Shown here: piece by piece, positions 1-8,353 of the stretch
How the letters are laid out: every line of letters begins with the position of its first letter
Position numbering within the stretch: position 1 is the first letter of the stretch
DNA from: Oscillatoriaceae cyanobacterium M33_DOE_052
Lineage (GTDB): Bacteria; Cyanobacteriota; Cyanobacteriia; Cyanobacteriales; Laspinemataceae
Length of the DNA: 54,977 nucleotides
NCBI GenBank assembly: GCA_015296065.1
Contig: DVDU01000088.1
Location: forward strand, 1-54,977
Reading direction: 5' to 3'
The notes under the pieces: model-generated
The model's input: only the letters and a program-made list of their open reading frames with translations
What the model was told of the DNA's origin: nothing
The model's database searches: none
Position numbers and translations under genes: made by a program

Positions 1-158
1 AGTCCCTCAAGATGTATTTGAGAATCATGGAGAATGAATATTTAGTCATGCTTAAACTCCTTTTTTTTTATCTGCGGCTCTCATTATAACATAATTGTGG
101 CTATTTTTACCACTTTTTTATTGACATTCAACACTTCTGCCAGAAAGCAAATGAAAAT

Positions 159-1298
159 TTGACTATATCTGTGAATAATTTGGAATCGCGCAACCGAGAG
201 ATTACGAAACTGAGCGAACTCAGCCACCTCCTGCAGGGTTGTCGCACGTTGAAGGAGGCTTATGCAGTGATTGGGGAGAGGGTGCAACCTTTGTTTCCCA
301 ATTTGATTGGTGGTGTCTTCGCCGTGTCTGACTCAAAACAGGTGGTGGAGACGATCGCCACTTGGGGGAATCCGGCCCTCAACTGCAATCTCTTATCCAC
401 GAATTCTGACAATTTGCTCCCATCCAACACTAGAGAGGTAGTGGATGGGCTATCGCAGGTGCTGTGCCGGTATATGCACCCAGACTCACCGCCAGCAGAA
501 TACTACTGGGTGCCAATGATGACAGCCGAAGAGACGATCGGCTTGCTGTATCTGAGCGCCCCAGAAGCCGGACTGCTCACGGAAGCCAAACAGCACTTAG
601 CCATGACTGTGGCGGAACATATCGGTTTAGCCTTGGGCAACTTGAAACTGCGGGAAACTCTGAAGAATCAAAGTATTAAAGACCCCCTGACGGGACTTTA
701 TAATCGCCGTTATATGGAGGAAGCGGTTAACCGAGAAATCCAACAAGCGGCCCTGGAGCAGCGAGCTTTAGGAATTATCATCCTTGATATCGACTACTTC
801 AAACGTGTTAACGATACTTTCGGCCACCCGGCGGGGGATACGGTACTGAAAACCGTGGGAGAATTTTTGCAAAAAAGCATTCAGAGCAAGGATTTGGCCT
901 GTCGCTACGGCGGGGAGGAATTTATTATTATGATGCGAGAAACCAACCTAGATGTGGCAAAAAAACGCGCCGAGCTGCTGAGATGGGGTGTGAAATCGCT
1001 CCCCGTAGAGCATGGGGGACAGAACCTCGGTTGTATTACCATCTCTCTTGGGGTTGCTTGTTTCCCGGAACACGGTAGCACCCTGGCAGAATTGATCCAC
1101 GCCGCTGATGCGGCATTATACCGCGCCAAGGCACTGGGGCGCGATCGTTCTCAAGTGGCGCTTGAGATAGAGGATATCCGGATCCATCCGGTCAGGGAAG
1201 CGATCGGCTCGGAACCACCGGAAAAGTCATGCCGGGACAATGACGCCACCAGCACGATCGAATATTTGACTTCCGACTCATACAAAGGACGCATCTGA
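159..1298 (+). CDS. GAF-like sensor / GGDEF diguanylate cyclase
   Basis: Probable cytoplasmic diguanylate cyclase making cyclic di-GMP. Residues about 17-160 form a GAF-like sensory domain. A GGDEF domain starts at DPLTGLYNRRY (about residue 174) and carries the active-site signature RYGGEEF at about 249-255. The usual RxxD inhibitory I-site before the signature is not present (QSKD there), so product inhibition may be weak. No membrane segment is seen. The start is uncertain: a TTG at 159 or a GTG at 171, since the ATG at 151 hits a stop after three codons. The last ~45 residues after the GGDEF domain look disordered. The GAF-like part is clearly related to the C-terminal domain of the next gene, so the pair probably arose by domain sharing. 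Family is secure; the signal sensed is unknown. Confidence 0.87.
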   Translation: MTISVNNLESRNREITKLSELSHLLQGCRTLKEAYAVIGERVQPLFPNLIGGVFAVSDSKQVVETIATWGNPALNCNLLSTNSDNLLPSNTREVVDGLSQVLCRYMHPDSPPAEYYWVPMMTAEETIGLLYLSAPEAGLLTEAKQHLAMTVAEHIGLALGNLKLRETLKNQSIKDPLTGLYNRRYMEEAVNREIQQAALEQRALGIIILDIDYFKRVNDTFGHPAGDTVLKTVGEFLQKSIQSKDLACRYGGEEFIIMMRETNLDVAKKRAELLRWGVKSLPVEHGGQNLGCITISLGVACFPEHGSTLAELIHAADAALYRAKALGRDRSQVALEIEDIRIHPVREAIGSEPPEKSCRDNDATSTIEYLTSDSYKGRI

Positions 1299-1615
1299 GG
1301 CAAAACTGCGGCGGACTTCTTCCCTTTTTGTCCCATACTGGAATCAGGGAAGTATCATCCCCGTGGTGAAACTGCCAGAGCCTTCTGGTCATCTACTGTC
1401 ATGGTGTATTCTGCCGCATCTATTTTGCCCTCTTCGCATCAAAAAGCCAGCCGCCGCCACGAAAAGCCACTTTGGGAGTACCAAGCCGGGAAGGTTTTGG
1501 CTGCATTTCTATCTGAGCGATAGGCTTTCTCTCCTCTCCGAGTAAGGCAGGGGGGAGAGAGGAGATGGCTCCCAGCCGGATTGAGAAAATTAGGTTGCTC
1601 CTTTAAGGAATTGGT
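1299..1615. other. intergenic region with purine/pyrimidine hairpin
   Basis: About 317 bases without a convincing gene. A short open frame at 1363-1545 has no family resemblance and no ribosome site. Around 1525-1566 a CT-rich stretch is followed by a GA-rich stretch that can pair imperfectly, which could end transcription of the upstream gene, though there is no clean T run. Confidence 0.4.
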
Positions 1616-2965
1616 ATGAATCCGCTTCTGAAAAAATTATTAGCCCGTCGCCGCTTGGAGTACGTCACTATCGATGAGAACTTCACAGTTATCGAAACAT
1701 CTGTGGGGGTGCAGCGCTTTGCCGATCGTTCTGACATCTTAAATGCCGGTCACGATGTGCGAGAATTCTTTCCCGAACTTTTTGGCATAGAAGAACTGCT
1801 CCTCAATGTTATGCAAGGCAAAGAATCTTGCTTTGAATTAAAAGGAGTCGGGCGATTTTATCAAAACAAAACTATATATTTTGATTTGTCTGTAATTGAA
1901 GACCTTCAAGAGCATTTTGCCACCCGGTTAATTATTTTATTTGAAGATGTTACAGAAAATATGGACGCTACCCAAAAATTAGTCCAACGTTCTAACCGGA
2001 CTAATCTTTTGGTTAATCAATTAAAATCGTCATTAGATTATATTGACAAATTAATTGCCTCCATTGCTGATGCTTTATTCGTTACCAATATTTTGGGAGA
2101 CATTAAAAACGTTAACAAAGCCGCACAAATTTTATTTGGTTACGAGCAATCAGAATTGATTGGTCAGCCCATATCATTAATCGTAGCGGATGCCAACTTT
2201 TTTAAAAAAATCAGTACATCTAAAACCAAAAACCTAGAAAATATAGAAGTTATTTGTCAAAAGAAAGACGGGGAAAAAATTAACGTATCTTTTTCATTCG
2301 CCTTATTTGAATCAGAAGAAGATGTTTATAATTGTATTTACATTGGTAGGGACGTAACTGGGCGGAAACGCATGGAGGCGGAATTATACCAAGCCAAAGA
2401 AAAACTGGCTGCCTCCAGCCAAATATTAGAAGAGCAGCGCCGTCAAATTGAGCGGTTGGGAGAATTCAGCTATCTGCTGTCATCATGTGGCACCTTGGAA
2501 GCAGTTTATCAGACGATCGCCCGTCAGGTGCCGCCGTTTTTCCCAGAATTCATCGGTAGCATCATTGCCCTTGACAGCTCTCAACGGCTAGTTAATGCCG
2601 CTTGCACTTGGGGATATGCCTCCCCCCACCAGCAAAAGCAATTCTTAATTCATAGTTGTAAGGCATTAGAAAAATATCCCGCAAATTCTCCCCCCGAAAA
2701 ACTGGTGGAATTGCTTTGCCACCAACTCCACCCTACCACCACTCCCGTGGAATATTTATGTTTACCAAATCGCGCCTGGGACTCGATTTCGGCGTTATTT
2801 TATTTGCGCGCCAAAGCCAAAGGGCAGTTAACCGAGGAGAAAAAGCGTTTAGCCACTACTATTGTGGAATACATCGCCTTAGCTTTGGCTGGGTTCAAGC
2901 GGTCTCCATGTCAGGGAATAAGCCAGTATCCAGCGCAACTAAAGACGCAGGGTGGCGGTAAATGA
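1616..2965 (+). CDS. PAS/PAS/GAF-like sensor protein without output domain
   Basis: A 449-residue probable cytoplasmic sensor. Residues about 15-115 form a PAS-like domain that ends in the typical LIILFEDVTE strand. A linker helix follows, then a classical PAS domain (about 145-255, containing GYEQSELIGQP and ending IGRDVTGRKRMEAEL), a coiled coil, and a GAF-like domain (about 278-430). No kinase, GGDEF, EAL or cyclase domain follows, so it may signal by protein contact or be a cut-down relative of a longer protein. The C-terminal domain matches the N-terminal domain of the upstream GGDEF protein, sharing the pattern LGEFSYLLSSCGTLEAVY versus LSELSHLLQGCRTLKEAY. AT-rich codon use in the middle differs from the two ends. 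Starts at ATG 1616. Confidence 0.8.
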   Translation: MNPLLKKLLARRRLEYVTIDENFTVIETSVGVQRFADRSDILNAGHDVREFFPELFGIEELLLNVMQGKESCFELKGVGRFYQNKTIYFDLSVIEDLQEHFATRLIILFEDVTENMDATQKLVQRSNRTNLLVNQLKSSLDYIDKLIASIADALFVTNILGDIKNVNKAAQILFGYEQSELIGQPISLIVADANFFKKISTSKTKNLENIEVICQKKDGEKINVSFSFALFESEEDVYNCIYIGRDVTGRKRMEAELYQAKEKLAASSQILEEQRRQIERLGEFSYLLSSCGTLEAVYQTIARQVPPFFPEFIGSIIALDSSQRLVNAACTWGYASPHQQKQFLIHSCKALEKYPANSPPEKLVELLCHQLHPTTTPVEYLCLPNRAWDSISALFYLRAKAKGQLTEEKKRLATTIVEYIALALAGFKRSPCQGISQYPAQLKTQGGGK

Positions 2966-3040
2966 AGGCTAATTGCTAATTAATTAAATGCTTTTACTCA
3001 AATCCGAGAGAATGGGACAATAATTGCGAGGGCAGGTGAC

Positions 3041-4000
3041 ATGAAAAATATCTATAATTTTCCTCATGTAGTTTTACTAAAATCTCGGTTATCACGCCGA
3101 ATTGTGATTTGGGTATTTACCAGTATTGTATTAGTTGAGTTTTTGATCCTCATGCCTTCAGTCTATCGGAGGCAGGAAGAACTCCTGGGGCAATTGGAAG
3201 AGGTAGGGTTGGCAACAATGCTGCCATTAGTGCGGTGGCAAGAATTGAGCGGGAGTCCAGAGATGGTTCTGGCCGTAGCGAAGGAGCTAGTACCTTATGC
3301 GCCAGTATTGGGAGGGGTAATTTATCTAGGCGATGGGGAGAAAATTGGCACTTTTGGGGAGGAAATACCTAATCTGTCTTTCACGATGGTGAAGGAGCAA
3401 AATCGCCAGAGACAACGGAGTTCTGATGGGGACAGATATGATGTGGCTTGGATTGCTCAACCGGGACATAGAGAATATCCATTATGTCAGTCCCTGGTGA
3501 TGATTTTGGGTGGGCAAGAGAAAATTAAACATCGGGATGAAGGGATAGAAATGGTATTAGTTTTGCGTTTGGATGCTTCGGGGGTGAGGTGGGAACTGAA
3601 AAAATACGTGGTGCGCATCGCCGGGTTAGTGCTGATTATTTGCCTGTTTGTTACTTTGACGACGATGGTGGCGATCGGCTCTAACCTCATTGTCCCCATC
3701 CTGCAACTGCGCCAAGCCTTGCTCAAGGTGGCCGCGACGAAAGGAGAGGAGCAGAATGTAGAGGGAAACTTAATCCTGGTCAACCGGGATGATGAACTCG
3801 GTGATGTCATGGATGCCTTTAACTCGATGAGGTCACAAATTTACAACCATCTACTGGCCATTAAAGACCGAGAGCTGAAGCTGGAGAGTTTGGTACAAGA
3901 GGTAAATGCGGAACGCGATCGAGCCGAAAAGCTGTTGCTGAACATCCTGCCAAAGCCGAACGCGACAGCGTCGCGCGCTAGCGCTTCGCCGAGCAATTGA
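3041..4000 (+). CDS. adenylate cyclase, N-terminal membrane/HAMP part (gene split by insertion)
   Basis: The sensor half of a membrane-bound class III nucleotide cyclase. One membrane helix lies near residues 20-40, followed by an external region of about 150 residues, a second helix at about 192-216, a HAMP domain (IVPILQLRQALL ... DELGDVMDAFNSM) and a signalling helix ending LLLNILPKP. In this family that motif normally runs straight into IAEQLKRE and the catalytic domain. Here, right after LPKP (from 3959), about 26 extra bases shift the frame and the protein ends at TGA 3998-4000 after a nonsense tail. The catalytic domain continues in the next frame. The inserted bases belong to a palindromic mini-element seen elsewhere in the window. 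Either the gene is broken or the two halves are made as separate chains. Confidence 0.8.
   Translation: MKNIYNFPHVVLLKSRLSRRIVIWVFTSIVLVEFLILMPSVYRRQEELLGQLEEVGLATMLPLVRWQELSGSPEMVLAVAKELVPYAPVLGGVIYLGDGEKIGTFGEEIPNLSFTMVKEQNRQRQRSSDGDRYDVAWIAQPGHREYPLCQSLVMILGGQEKIKHRDEGIEMVLVLRLDASGVRWELKKYVVRIAGLVLIICLFVTLTTMVAIGSNLIVPILQLRQALLKVAATKGEEQNVEGNLILVNRDDELGDVMDAFNSMRSQIYNHLLAIKDRELKLESLVQEVNAERDRAEKLLLNILPKPNATASRASASPSN
3959..3987. repeat. mini-insertion (family A) that shifts the cyclase frame
   Basis: GC-rich stretch beginning AACGCGACAGCG and containing GCGCTAGCGC, with a GCGAC/GTCGC stem. It replaces the single isoleucine codon expected between LPKP and AEQLKRE in the cyclase family, a net gain of about 26 bases. 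The first three bases (AAC) and last eight of its 24-base core (GCGCTAGC) match the reverse complement of the sixA copy at 5830-5853. Confidence 0.6.
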
Positions 4001-4617
4001 AAAGGGAAGATTACCCGAACCGGAGGACGGCGCAACCTCTCGCCGAAAGTTTTGCCGAGGCGACCGTGTTATTTGCCGATATCGTCGGCTTTACCCAGCT
4101 CGCCGCCACCATCCCACCCACAGAAATCGTGAACCTGCTCAACCAGCTATTTACCGCGTTTGACCAATTGGCCGAAGCGCATGGGTTAGAAAAGATTAAA
4201 ACCATCGGCGATGCCTATATGGTAGTGGGTGGGGTGCCCCTACCGCGACCGGATCACGCGGAGGCGAACGCCGTTAGGCGTCGCGTCAGCATCGCGGCAA
4301 TGGCCCTGGATATGCAGCAAGCCATACAAAACACAATTCTGGAAACCGGTCAACCCTTGAGCATCCGCATCGGCATCAACTCCGGCCCCGTAGTGGCTGG
4401 GGTGATTGGCATCAAAAAATTCATCTACGACCTGTGGGGGGATACGGTGAACACCGCCAGCCGCATGGAATCTCACGGTATTACCGGCTGCATTCAGGTG
4501 GCCGAATCAACTTACACCCTGCTGCGCGATCGCTACCACTTTCAACCACGTGGCACCATTGAAGTCAAAGGCAAAGGTATGATGCGCACCTACCTACTCA
4601 CTGGCAGAAAACCTTAG
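3997..4617 (+). CDS. adenylate cyclase, catalytic domain (class III)
   Basis: Catalytic part of a class III cyclase, predicted to make cAMP from ATP. Counting from the TTG at 3997: metal-binding aspartates at about 28 (FADIVGFT) and 72 (GDAY), adenine-selecting Lys68 and Asp145 (IYDLWGDTVN), and transition-state Asn152 and Arg156 (NTASRME). Lys and Asp at the base-selecting sites argue for ATP over GTP. The frame is open from about 3988, and its only early start is TTG 3997, which overlaps the upstream stop as TTGA, so coupled re-initiation is possible. A second, in-frame 24-base insertion (4267-4290) adds eight residues (NAVRRRVS) between HAEA and IAAMALDMQ. Whether active enzyme is made is unknown. 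Confidence 0.82.
   Translation: MKREDYPNRRTAQPLAESFAEATVLFADIVGFTQLAATIPPTEIVNLLNQLFTAFDQLAEAHGLEKIKTIGDAYMVVGGVPLPRPDHAEANAVRRRVSIAAMALDMQQAIQNTILETGQPLSIRIGINSGPVVAGVIGIKKFIYDLWGDTVNTASRMESHGITGCIQVAESTYTLLRDRYHFQPRGTIEVKGKGMMRTYLLTGRKP
4267..4290. repeat. mini-insertion (family A), in frame in the cyclase
   Basis: Twenty-four bases starting AACGCC and ending GTCAGC that add eight codons inside the cyclase catalytic domain. The reverse complement aligns without gaps to the copies in sixA (5830-5853) and the subtilase (13906-13929). All share a stem ACGCC/GGYGT around a four-base loop. Confidence 0.65.
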
Positions 4618-4719
4618 TTAGCAAAAAACCGCCACCCTTTTTTCCTTGAGCCCCACCACCCCAAAATTAGGCAAAACCTGTGTTAACATCAGGAAAAAAC
4701 CTTCTCTCAAATAACATCA

Positions 4720-5232
4720 ATGGGTAAGGTTCTCGTCCTCAACGCATCATACGAGCCGCTCAACATCACCAACTGGCAAAGGGCAGTGGTGTTGTTACTA
4801 AAAGGCAAAGCCGAGCAACTGGAGCATAACGGCAAATACATCTATGCCGAAGTGCCCTTGCCCACAGTAATTCGACTGCGCCACTACGTCCGCGTTCCTT
4901 ACAAAGAAATTCCTCTCACCCGAAGGAATATACTGGAGCGGGACACCCACACCTGTCAATATTGCGGCTACACCGGGGGTGATTTGACCCTAGACCACGT
5001 AATACCCCGCTCTCGTGGTGGGGGAGATACCTGGGAAAATATGGTAGCGGCCTGTGTCCGCTGCAACGTCCAAAAGGGCAATCGCACCCCCAAGGAAGCC
5101 AATATGCCCTTGCGCTATCCGCCGCGCAAACCATACAGCAGCCTCTACTTTGAAGTCAAAAAGCAATTGAGGAGCGGCACTCATCAAGAGTGGCAAAAAT
5201 ACGTCATCGGCGTTACAGCCCCCAGCAGTTGA
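4720..5232 (+). CDS. HNH endonuclease family protein
   Basis: A 170-residue protein of the HNH nuclease family widespread in cyanobacteria. Residues 1-70 form the conserved N-terminal module ([13 protein letters not shown]). The HNH core follows: zinc-binding Cys79 and Cys82 (CQYCG), Asp92-His93 ([10 protein letters not shown]), Asn107 (WENMVAAC), and Cys112 and Cys115 with Asn116 (CVRCN). All expected metal-binding residues are present, so the domain should bind zinc and could cut or nick DNA. The actual substrate in this family is not known to me. It starts at ATG 4720, stands alone, and ends inside a strong terminator hairpin. Confidence 0.9.
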   Translation: MGKVLVLNASYEPLNITNWQRAVVLLLKGKAEQLEHNGKYIYAEVPLPTVIRLRHYVRVPYKEIPLTRRNILERDTHTCQYCGYTGGDLTLDHVIPRSRGGGDTWENMVAACVRCNVQKGNRTPKEANMPLRYPPRKPYSSLYFEVKKQLRSGTHQEWQKYVIGVTAPSS

Positions 5233-5253
5233 GCAAAATGCTGGGGGTTTTTT
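5219..5253 (+). terminator. Rho-independent terminator overlapping the HNH gene end
   Basis: A perfect 9-bp stem, CCCCCAGCA (5219-5227) and TGCTGGGGG (5239-5247), followed by six Ts (5248-5253). The stop codon TGA of the HNH gene (5230-5232) lies in the loop, so the last codons form part of the terminator. Confidence 0.9.
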
Positions 5254-5377
5254 GCATCTTTAAGCAACTAGGGAAACAGTCATAGGCGTTTATCCCTAGG
5301 TCGCTGGGGTTGGCCGATCGGTCAGCGCTGGCAGTATTTTTATGTCAAAATTTAGTGATATGGGCGAGGAAACGATC

Positions 5378-5433
5378 GACAAATGACAAATGACAAATGA
5401 CAAATGACAAATGACAAATAACAAATGACAAAA
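5378..5433. repeat. GACAAAT heptamer tandem repeat running into the sixA start
   Basis: About eight near-perfect 7-base units (GACAAAT) in tandem. The last ATG in the array, at 5425, is the start codon of the downstream phosphatase gene. The same unit recurs in most intergenic regions of this window and resembles the short tandemly repeated (STRR) heptamers known in cyanobacteria. Confidence 0.92.
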
Positions 5434-5988
5434 TCAGTGGCAGCATCTAAGAGCCTGAAACTTTATTTCATCCGCCACGGCATCGCCGCAGACAAAGGAA
5501 ACTACCCCCAAGACGAAGACCGCCCCCTCACAGACAAAGGCGAGAAAAAAACCCGACAAGTCGCCGAGCGACTGCGGGAAATCGACGCCACTTTTGACCT
5601 AATTTTGACCAGTCCCCTGTTGCGCGCCCACCAAACCGCCCTCATCCTCCAAGAAATGGGGCTGACCCCAGCAGTGAAAATATCCACCTCCTTGGCTCCC
5701 GGTGGTGACATCCACAACTGGTTAAGCTGGCTGAGCCAATGGCGGTCAGAAGGAGGCACCGACTTAGGCTTAGTTGGGCACCAGCCAGATTTAGGTGACT
5801 GGGCACAAATACTCATCTGGGGCGAGGTCGCTAGCGCCACGCCTGACGGTGTTCGCGAGCCGATCGTCCTGAAAAAAGCTGGGATCCTGGGGCTCAACCT
5901 GCCCCATAGTGGGGATCCAGTGGGAAACAGCGAGCTATTTTGGCTCACCTCCCCCAAACTGCTCCTCGGCGAGTCAGGTATTAAATAA
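5425..5988 (+). CDS. sixA: phosphohistidine phosphatase, SixA family
   Basis: A 187-residue histidine phosphatase of the SixA type, which in characterised bacteria removes phosphate from phosphohistidine in signalling proteins. The catalytic RHG motif is at residues 17-19 (LYFIRHGIA). The family strings DRPLTDKGEKKT, LILTSPLLRAHQTA and LVGHQPDLG (second catalytic His) are all present. The ATG at 5425 is the last ATG of a heptamer repeat array, so codons 1-3 (MTK) come from the repeat. Residues about 136-143 (ASATPDGV) are extra compared with the usual WGE...IVLKKAG run and correspond to a family A mini-insertion (5830-5853), kept in frame. Its partner is unknown. Confidence 0.88.
   Translation: MTKSVAASKSLKLYFIRHGIAADKGNYPQDEDRPLTDKGEKKTRQVAERLREIDATFDLILTSPLLRAHQTALILQEMGLTPAVKISTSLAPGGDIHNWLSWLSQWRSEGGTDLGLVGHQPDLGDWAQILIWGEVASATPDGVREPIVLKKAGILGLNLPHSGDPVGNSELFWLTSPKLLLGESGIK
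5830..5853. repeat. mini-insertion (family A) inside sixA
   Basis: Twenty-four bases beginning GCTAGCGCCACGCC, read in frame as ASATPDGV. The alignment to 13906-13929 (read as AAATPKGV in the subtilase) is gapless and in the same reading frame. The stem is ACGCC/GGTGT with loop TGAC. Confidence 0.7.
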
Positions 5989-6066
5989 TCCTTTTAAAAA
6001 CCAAGTCAGCACAATAGTTCTGGTAAGTTGCCCTCAGAACGATTAAGTGCAACCAAGAATAAAGGT

Positions 6067-7251
6067 ATGACTGTCGCCGAAGCGAAAGCAGGTTTGGAGT
6101 TCAAGCCCGGTTTGGAAGGCGTCCCCGCTACCCTTTCCAGCATCAGCCATGTAGATGGTAAAAAAGGAATCTTGGAATATCGCGGCATTCCCATAGAAGA
6201 GCTGGCAGCAAAAAGCACCTTTTTGGAAACCGCATATTTACTCATCTGGGGTCAACTTCCCACCACAGAAGAACTTACAGCCTTTGAACATGAAATCCGC
6301 TACCACCGGCGGATCAAATACCGCATTCGGGATATGATGAAATGCTTCCCGGAAAGCGGCCACCCAATGGACGCCCTGCAAGCCTCGGCGGCGGCCCTGG
6401 GGTTGTTCTACTCCCGTCGAGCTTTAGATGATCCAGCTTACATCCGCGGCGCTGCCGTGCGGCTGTTAGCCAAAATTCCTACGATGGTGGCGGCTTTTCA
6501 GCTCATGCGCAAGGGTAACGACCCGGTGCAACCTCGGGATGACTTGGACTACTCCGCCAATTTTCTGCATATGCTCACGGAGCAAGAAGCAGACCCCCTA
6601 GCGGCAAGGGTTTTTGACATCTGTTTAATCCTCCATGCCGAACACACCCTCAATGCCAGCACCTTCTCGGCTCGGGTCACGGCTTCTACCCTCACAGACC
6701 CTTATGCGGTGGTGGCATCTGCTGTGGGCACTCTCGCCGGTCCCTTGCACGGGGGGGCGAATGAAGAGGTCCTGGAGATGATTGAGGAAATTGGCTCGGT
6801 GGGAAATGTCCGCAGTTATATAGATAATCGCATCGCCCGCAAAGCCAAGATTATGGGGTTCGGCCACCGGGAGTACAAGGTGAAAGACCCCCGCGCCACC
6901 ATCCTGCAACACCTAGCGGAACAACTATTTGCCAAGTTTGGCCGGGACGAGTTCTACGATATCGCCGTGGAGTTGGAAAAAGTGGTGGAGGAAAAACTCA
7001 GCCACAAGGGAATTTATGCCAACGTAGATTTCTACTCTGGGTTGGTTTATCGGAAATTAGGGATTCCTAGCGATTTGTTTACCCCCATCTTCGCTATCTC
7101 CCGCGTCGCCGGTTGGCTGGCCCACTGGAAAGAACAGCTCGGAGAAAACCGGATCTACCGGCCCACGCAGATTTACACCGGTAATCGTAATGCTGCCTAC
7201 ATTCCCCTCGAAGAACGCCAATTCCAGGCCGACTCGCCCGATGCGAACTGA
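6067..7251 (+). CDS. gltA: citrate synthase
   Basis: Condenses acetyl-CoA and oxaloacetate to citrate, the entry step feeding 2-oxoglutarate for nitrogen assimilation. The 394-residue protein begins at ATG 6067 (MTVAEAKAG); the frame is open back to 6028, but the ATG gives the normal N-terminus just before GLEGVPATLSSIS. Conserved active-site strings are all present: HAEHTLNAST (from residue 190), GPLHGGANEE, GFGHREYKVKDPR (His267) and NVDFYSG (Asp321), followed by the substrate-binding region ENRIYRPTQIYTG. Length and motifs match the short hexameric/dimeric bacterial and archaeal-like type found in cyanobacteria. A terminator follows at 7399, so it appears to be transcribed alone. Confidence 0.96.
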   Translation: MTVAEAKAGLEFKPGLEGVPATLSSISHVDGKKGILEYRGIPIEELAAKSTFLETAYLLIWGQLPTTEELTAFEHEIRYHRRIKYRIRDMMKCFPESGHPMDALQASAAALGLFYSRRALDDPAYIRGAAVRLLAKIPTMVAAFQLMRKGNDPVQPRDDLDYSANFLHMLTEQEADPLAARVFDICLILHAEHTLNASTFSARVTASTLTDPYAVVASAVGTLAGPLHGGANEEVLEMIEEIGSVGNVRSYIDNRIARKAKIMGFGHREYKVKDPRATILQHLAEQLFAKFGRDEFYDIAVELEKVVEEKLSHKGIYANVDFYSGLVYRKLGIPSDLFTPIFAISRVAGWLAHWKEQLGENRIYRPTQIYTGNRNAAYIPLEERQFQADSPDAN

Positions 7252-7398
7252 GACCGAGAAACTGGAATCAGTGTGGTTCCCATACAGAGTATATGTGTGA
7301 ATTTCAGACATATATGTTTCACAAGATTGATTCACATATAACTCAACTGAATTATCCACGCTGACGGGAATTGTCAACATTGGTAATTTGGCAAGAGT

Positions 7399-7429
7399 AC
7401 CCTTAGACCTAGAGTCTGAGGGTTTTTTT
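7399..7429 (+). terminator. terminator downstream of gltA
   Basis: Stem ACCCTTAGAC (7399-7408) pairs with GTCTGAGGGT (7414-7423) with one G-T wobble, followed by a run of seven Ts. It lies 147 bases after the gltA stop and points away from it, between gltA and the convergent gene. Confidence 0.8.
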
Positions 7430-7483
7430 CTGGTCAAGGCGGACCTTGATTGCTCCGTCCCTCCCCGCCGGTGGGACATTTCC

Positions 7484-8353
7484 TTACCGAGAACGCTTAC
7501 CGCCGCTGGTTTTGGATCCGCCAGCCGAGGACGATCGTCCGCCTGCGCCACTCCGCCGCGTGACACCAGGAATGGAGGTTTGACCGTCGAGGAGGTCGGG
7601 AGTAGCGGCCACATTCCGGCGGGTAGTTGTCCTAAAGGTGACGTTCACCCCTTCATTAGATTGCTCCAACACTAACATTGGGGTAGGTTTGGCAGTTTGA
7701 TCCCAGTGGATATAAGCGACTCGGCCTTGAATTGTGGGTTGCCAAGTATCGTGGTCTTCCTTCTCGGTCAAATAGTTTTCTAGACAATCGATGATTTGAC
7801 TGATGGTTTTGGAAGTCGCCTGGGTGGGCAATTTGGTTAACTTAATTTGAATCCGGAAAAGAACGCGCTTTTCGATTTTGGCAATTTCTCCGGTTTCATA
7901 GGTGACATCGAATACTTCATCTACCTGACGCCCTTTTCCTTGGTTTTCCGCATTGGGACGTAGGGCTACAGTAATTCTATCTTTGACTTTGACTTTGATT
8001 TGATTGACTATGGCAAAGTGGAAGTTTTCCTCCGCCATCCGCATTCTCAAGTAGTCTAGGTTAAACTCTCGGGAGTGGATGAGGTCGGGATTTTTCTCCA
8101 TTTTACTGATGGTTTCGATGGCCATCTTCATTTTTTTCTGCATTTCCTGATTTTTGAATTGCTCAAATTTCAGCTTTTTGTCATAATTGCTGAGTTGAAT
8201 TTTTGAGAATACTAATGAGGCAATCAGCAGAAAAAACAAGACGCCAGACAATCCCATCCCGATCGGGTCTGCCAGCAGTTTATTTACGGGTGAGTCCTTC
8301 GGCGCTGCGGTTGGCGCTAGCAAAGGTTGAACTACGATGATAGGGCGTGACAT
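7484..8353 (-). CDS. single-pass membrane protein of unknown function
   Basis: A 289-residue protein I do not recognise beyond being cyanobacterial in style. A short N-terminal tail is followed by one membrane helix (about 35-54, GLSGVLFFLLIASLVFS), a coiled-coil segment (55-100, Lys/Glu rich), and a mixed alpha/beta domain (about 110-235). The tail is strongly disordered and Ser/Gly/Arg rich (SGAGGRSSSAGGSKTSGG). The layout suggests a membrane-anchored soluble domain. It begins at ATG 8353 and is convergent with gltA. The coiled coil next to the membrane suggests oligomerisation. Codon use looks normal, so I believe the gene is real; no function can be proposed. Confidence 0.75.
   Translation of the reverse strand: MSRPIIVVQPLLAPTAAPKDSPVNKLLADPIGMGLSGVLFFLLIASLVFSKIQLSNYDKKLKFEQFKNQEMQKKMKMAIETISKMEKNPDLIHSREFNLDYLRMRMAEENFHFAIVNQIKVKVKDRITVALRPNAENQGKGRQVDEVFDVTYETGEIAKIEKRVLFRIQIKLTKLPTQATSKTISQIIDCLENYLTEKEDHDTWQPTIQGRVAYIHWDQTAKPTPMLVLEQSNEGVNVTFRTTTRRNVAATPDLLDGQTSIPGVTRRSGAGGRSSSAGGSKTSGGKRSR

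Noticed and set aside
5378-5433. CRISPR array suspected from regular repeats
   Set aside because: Units are only seven bases in direct tandem without spacers, and no cas genes are nearby. The same holds for the other heptamer blocks.
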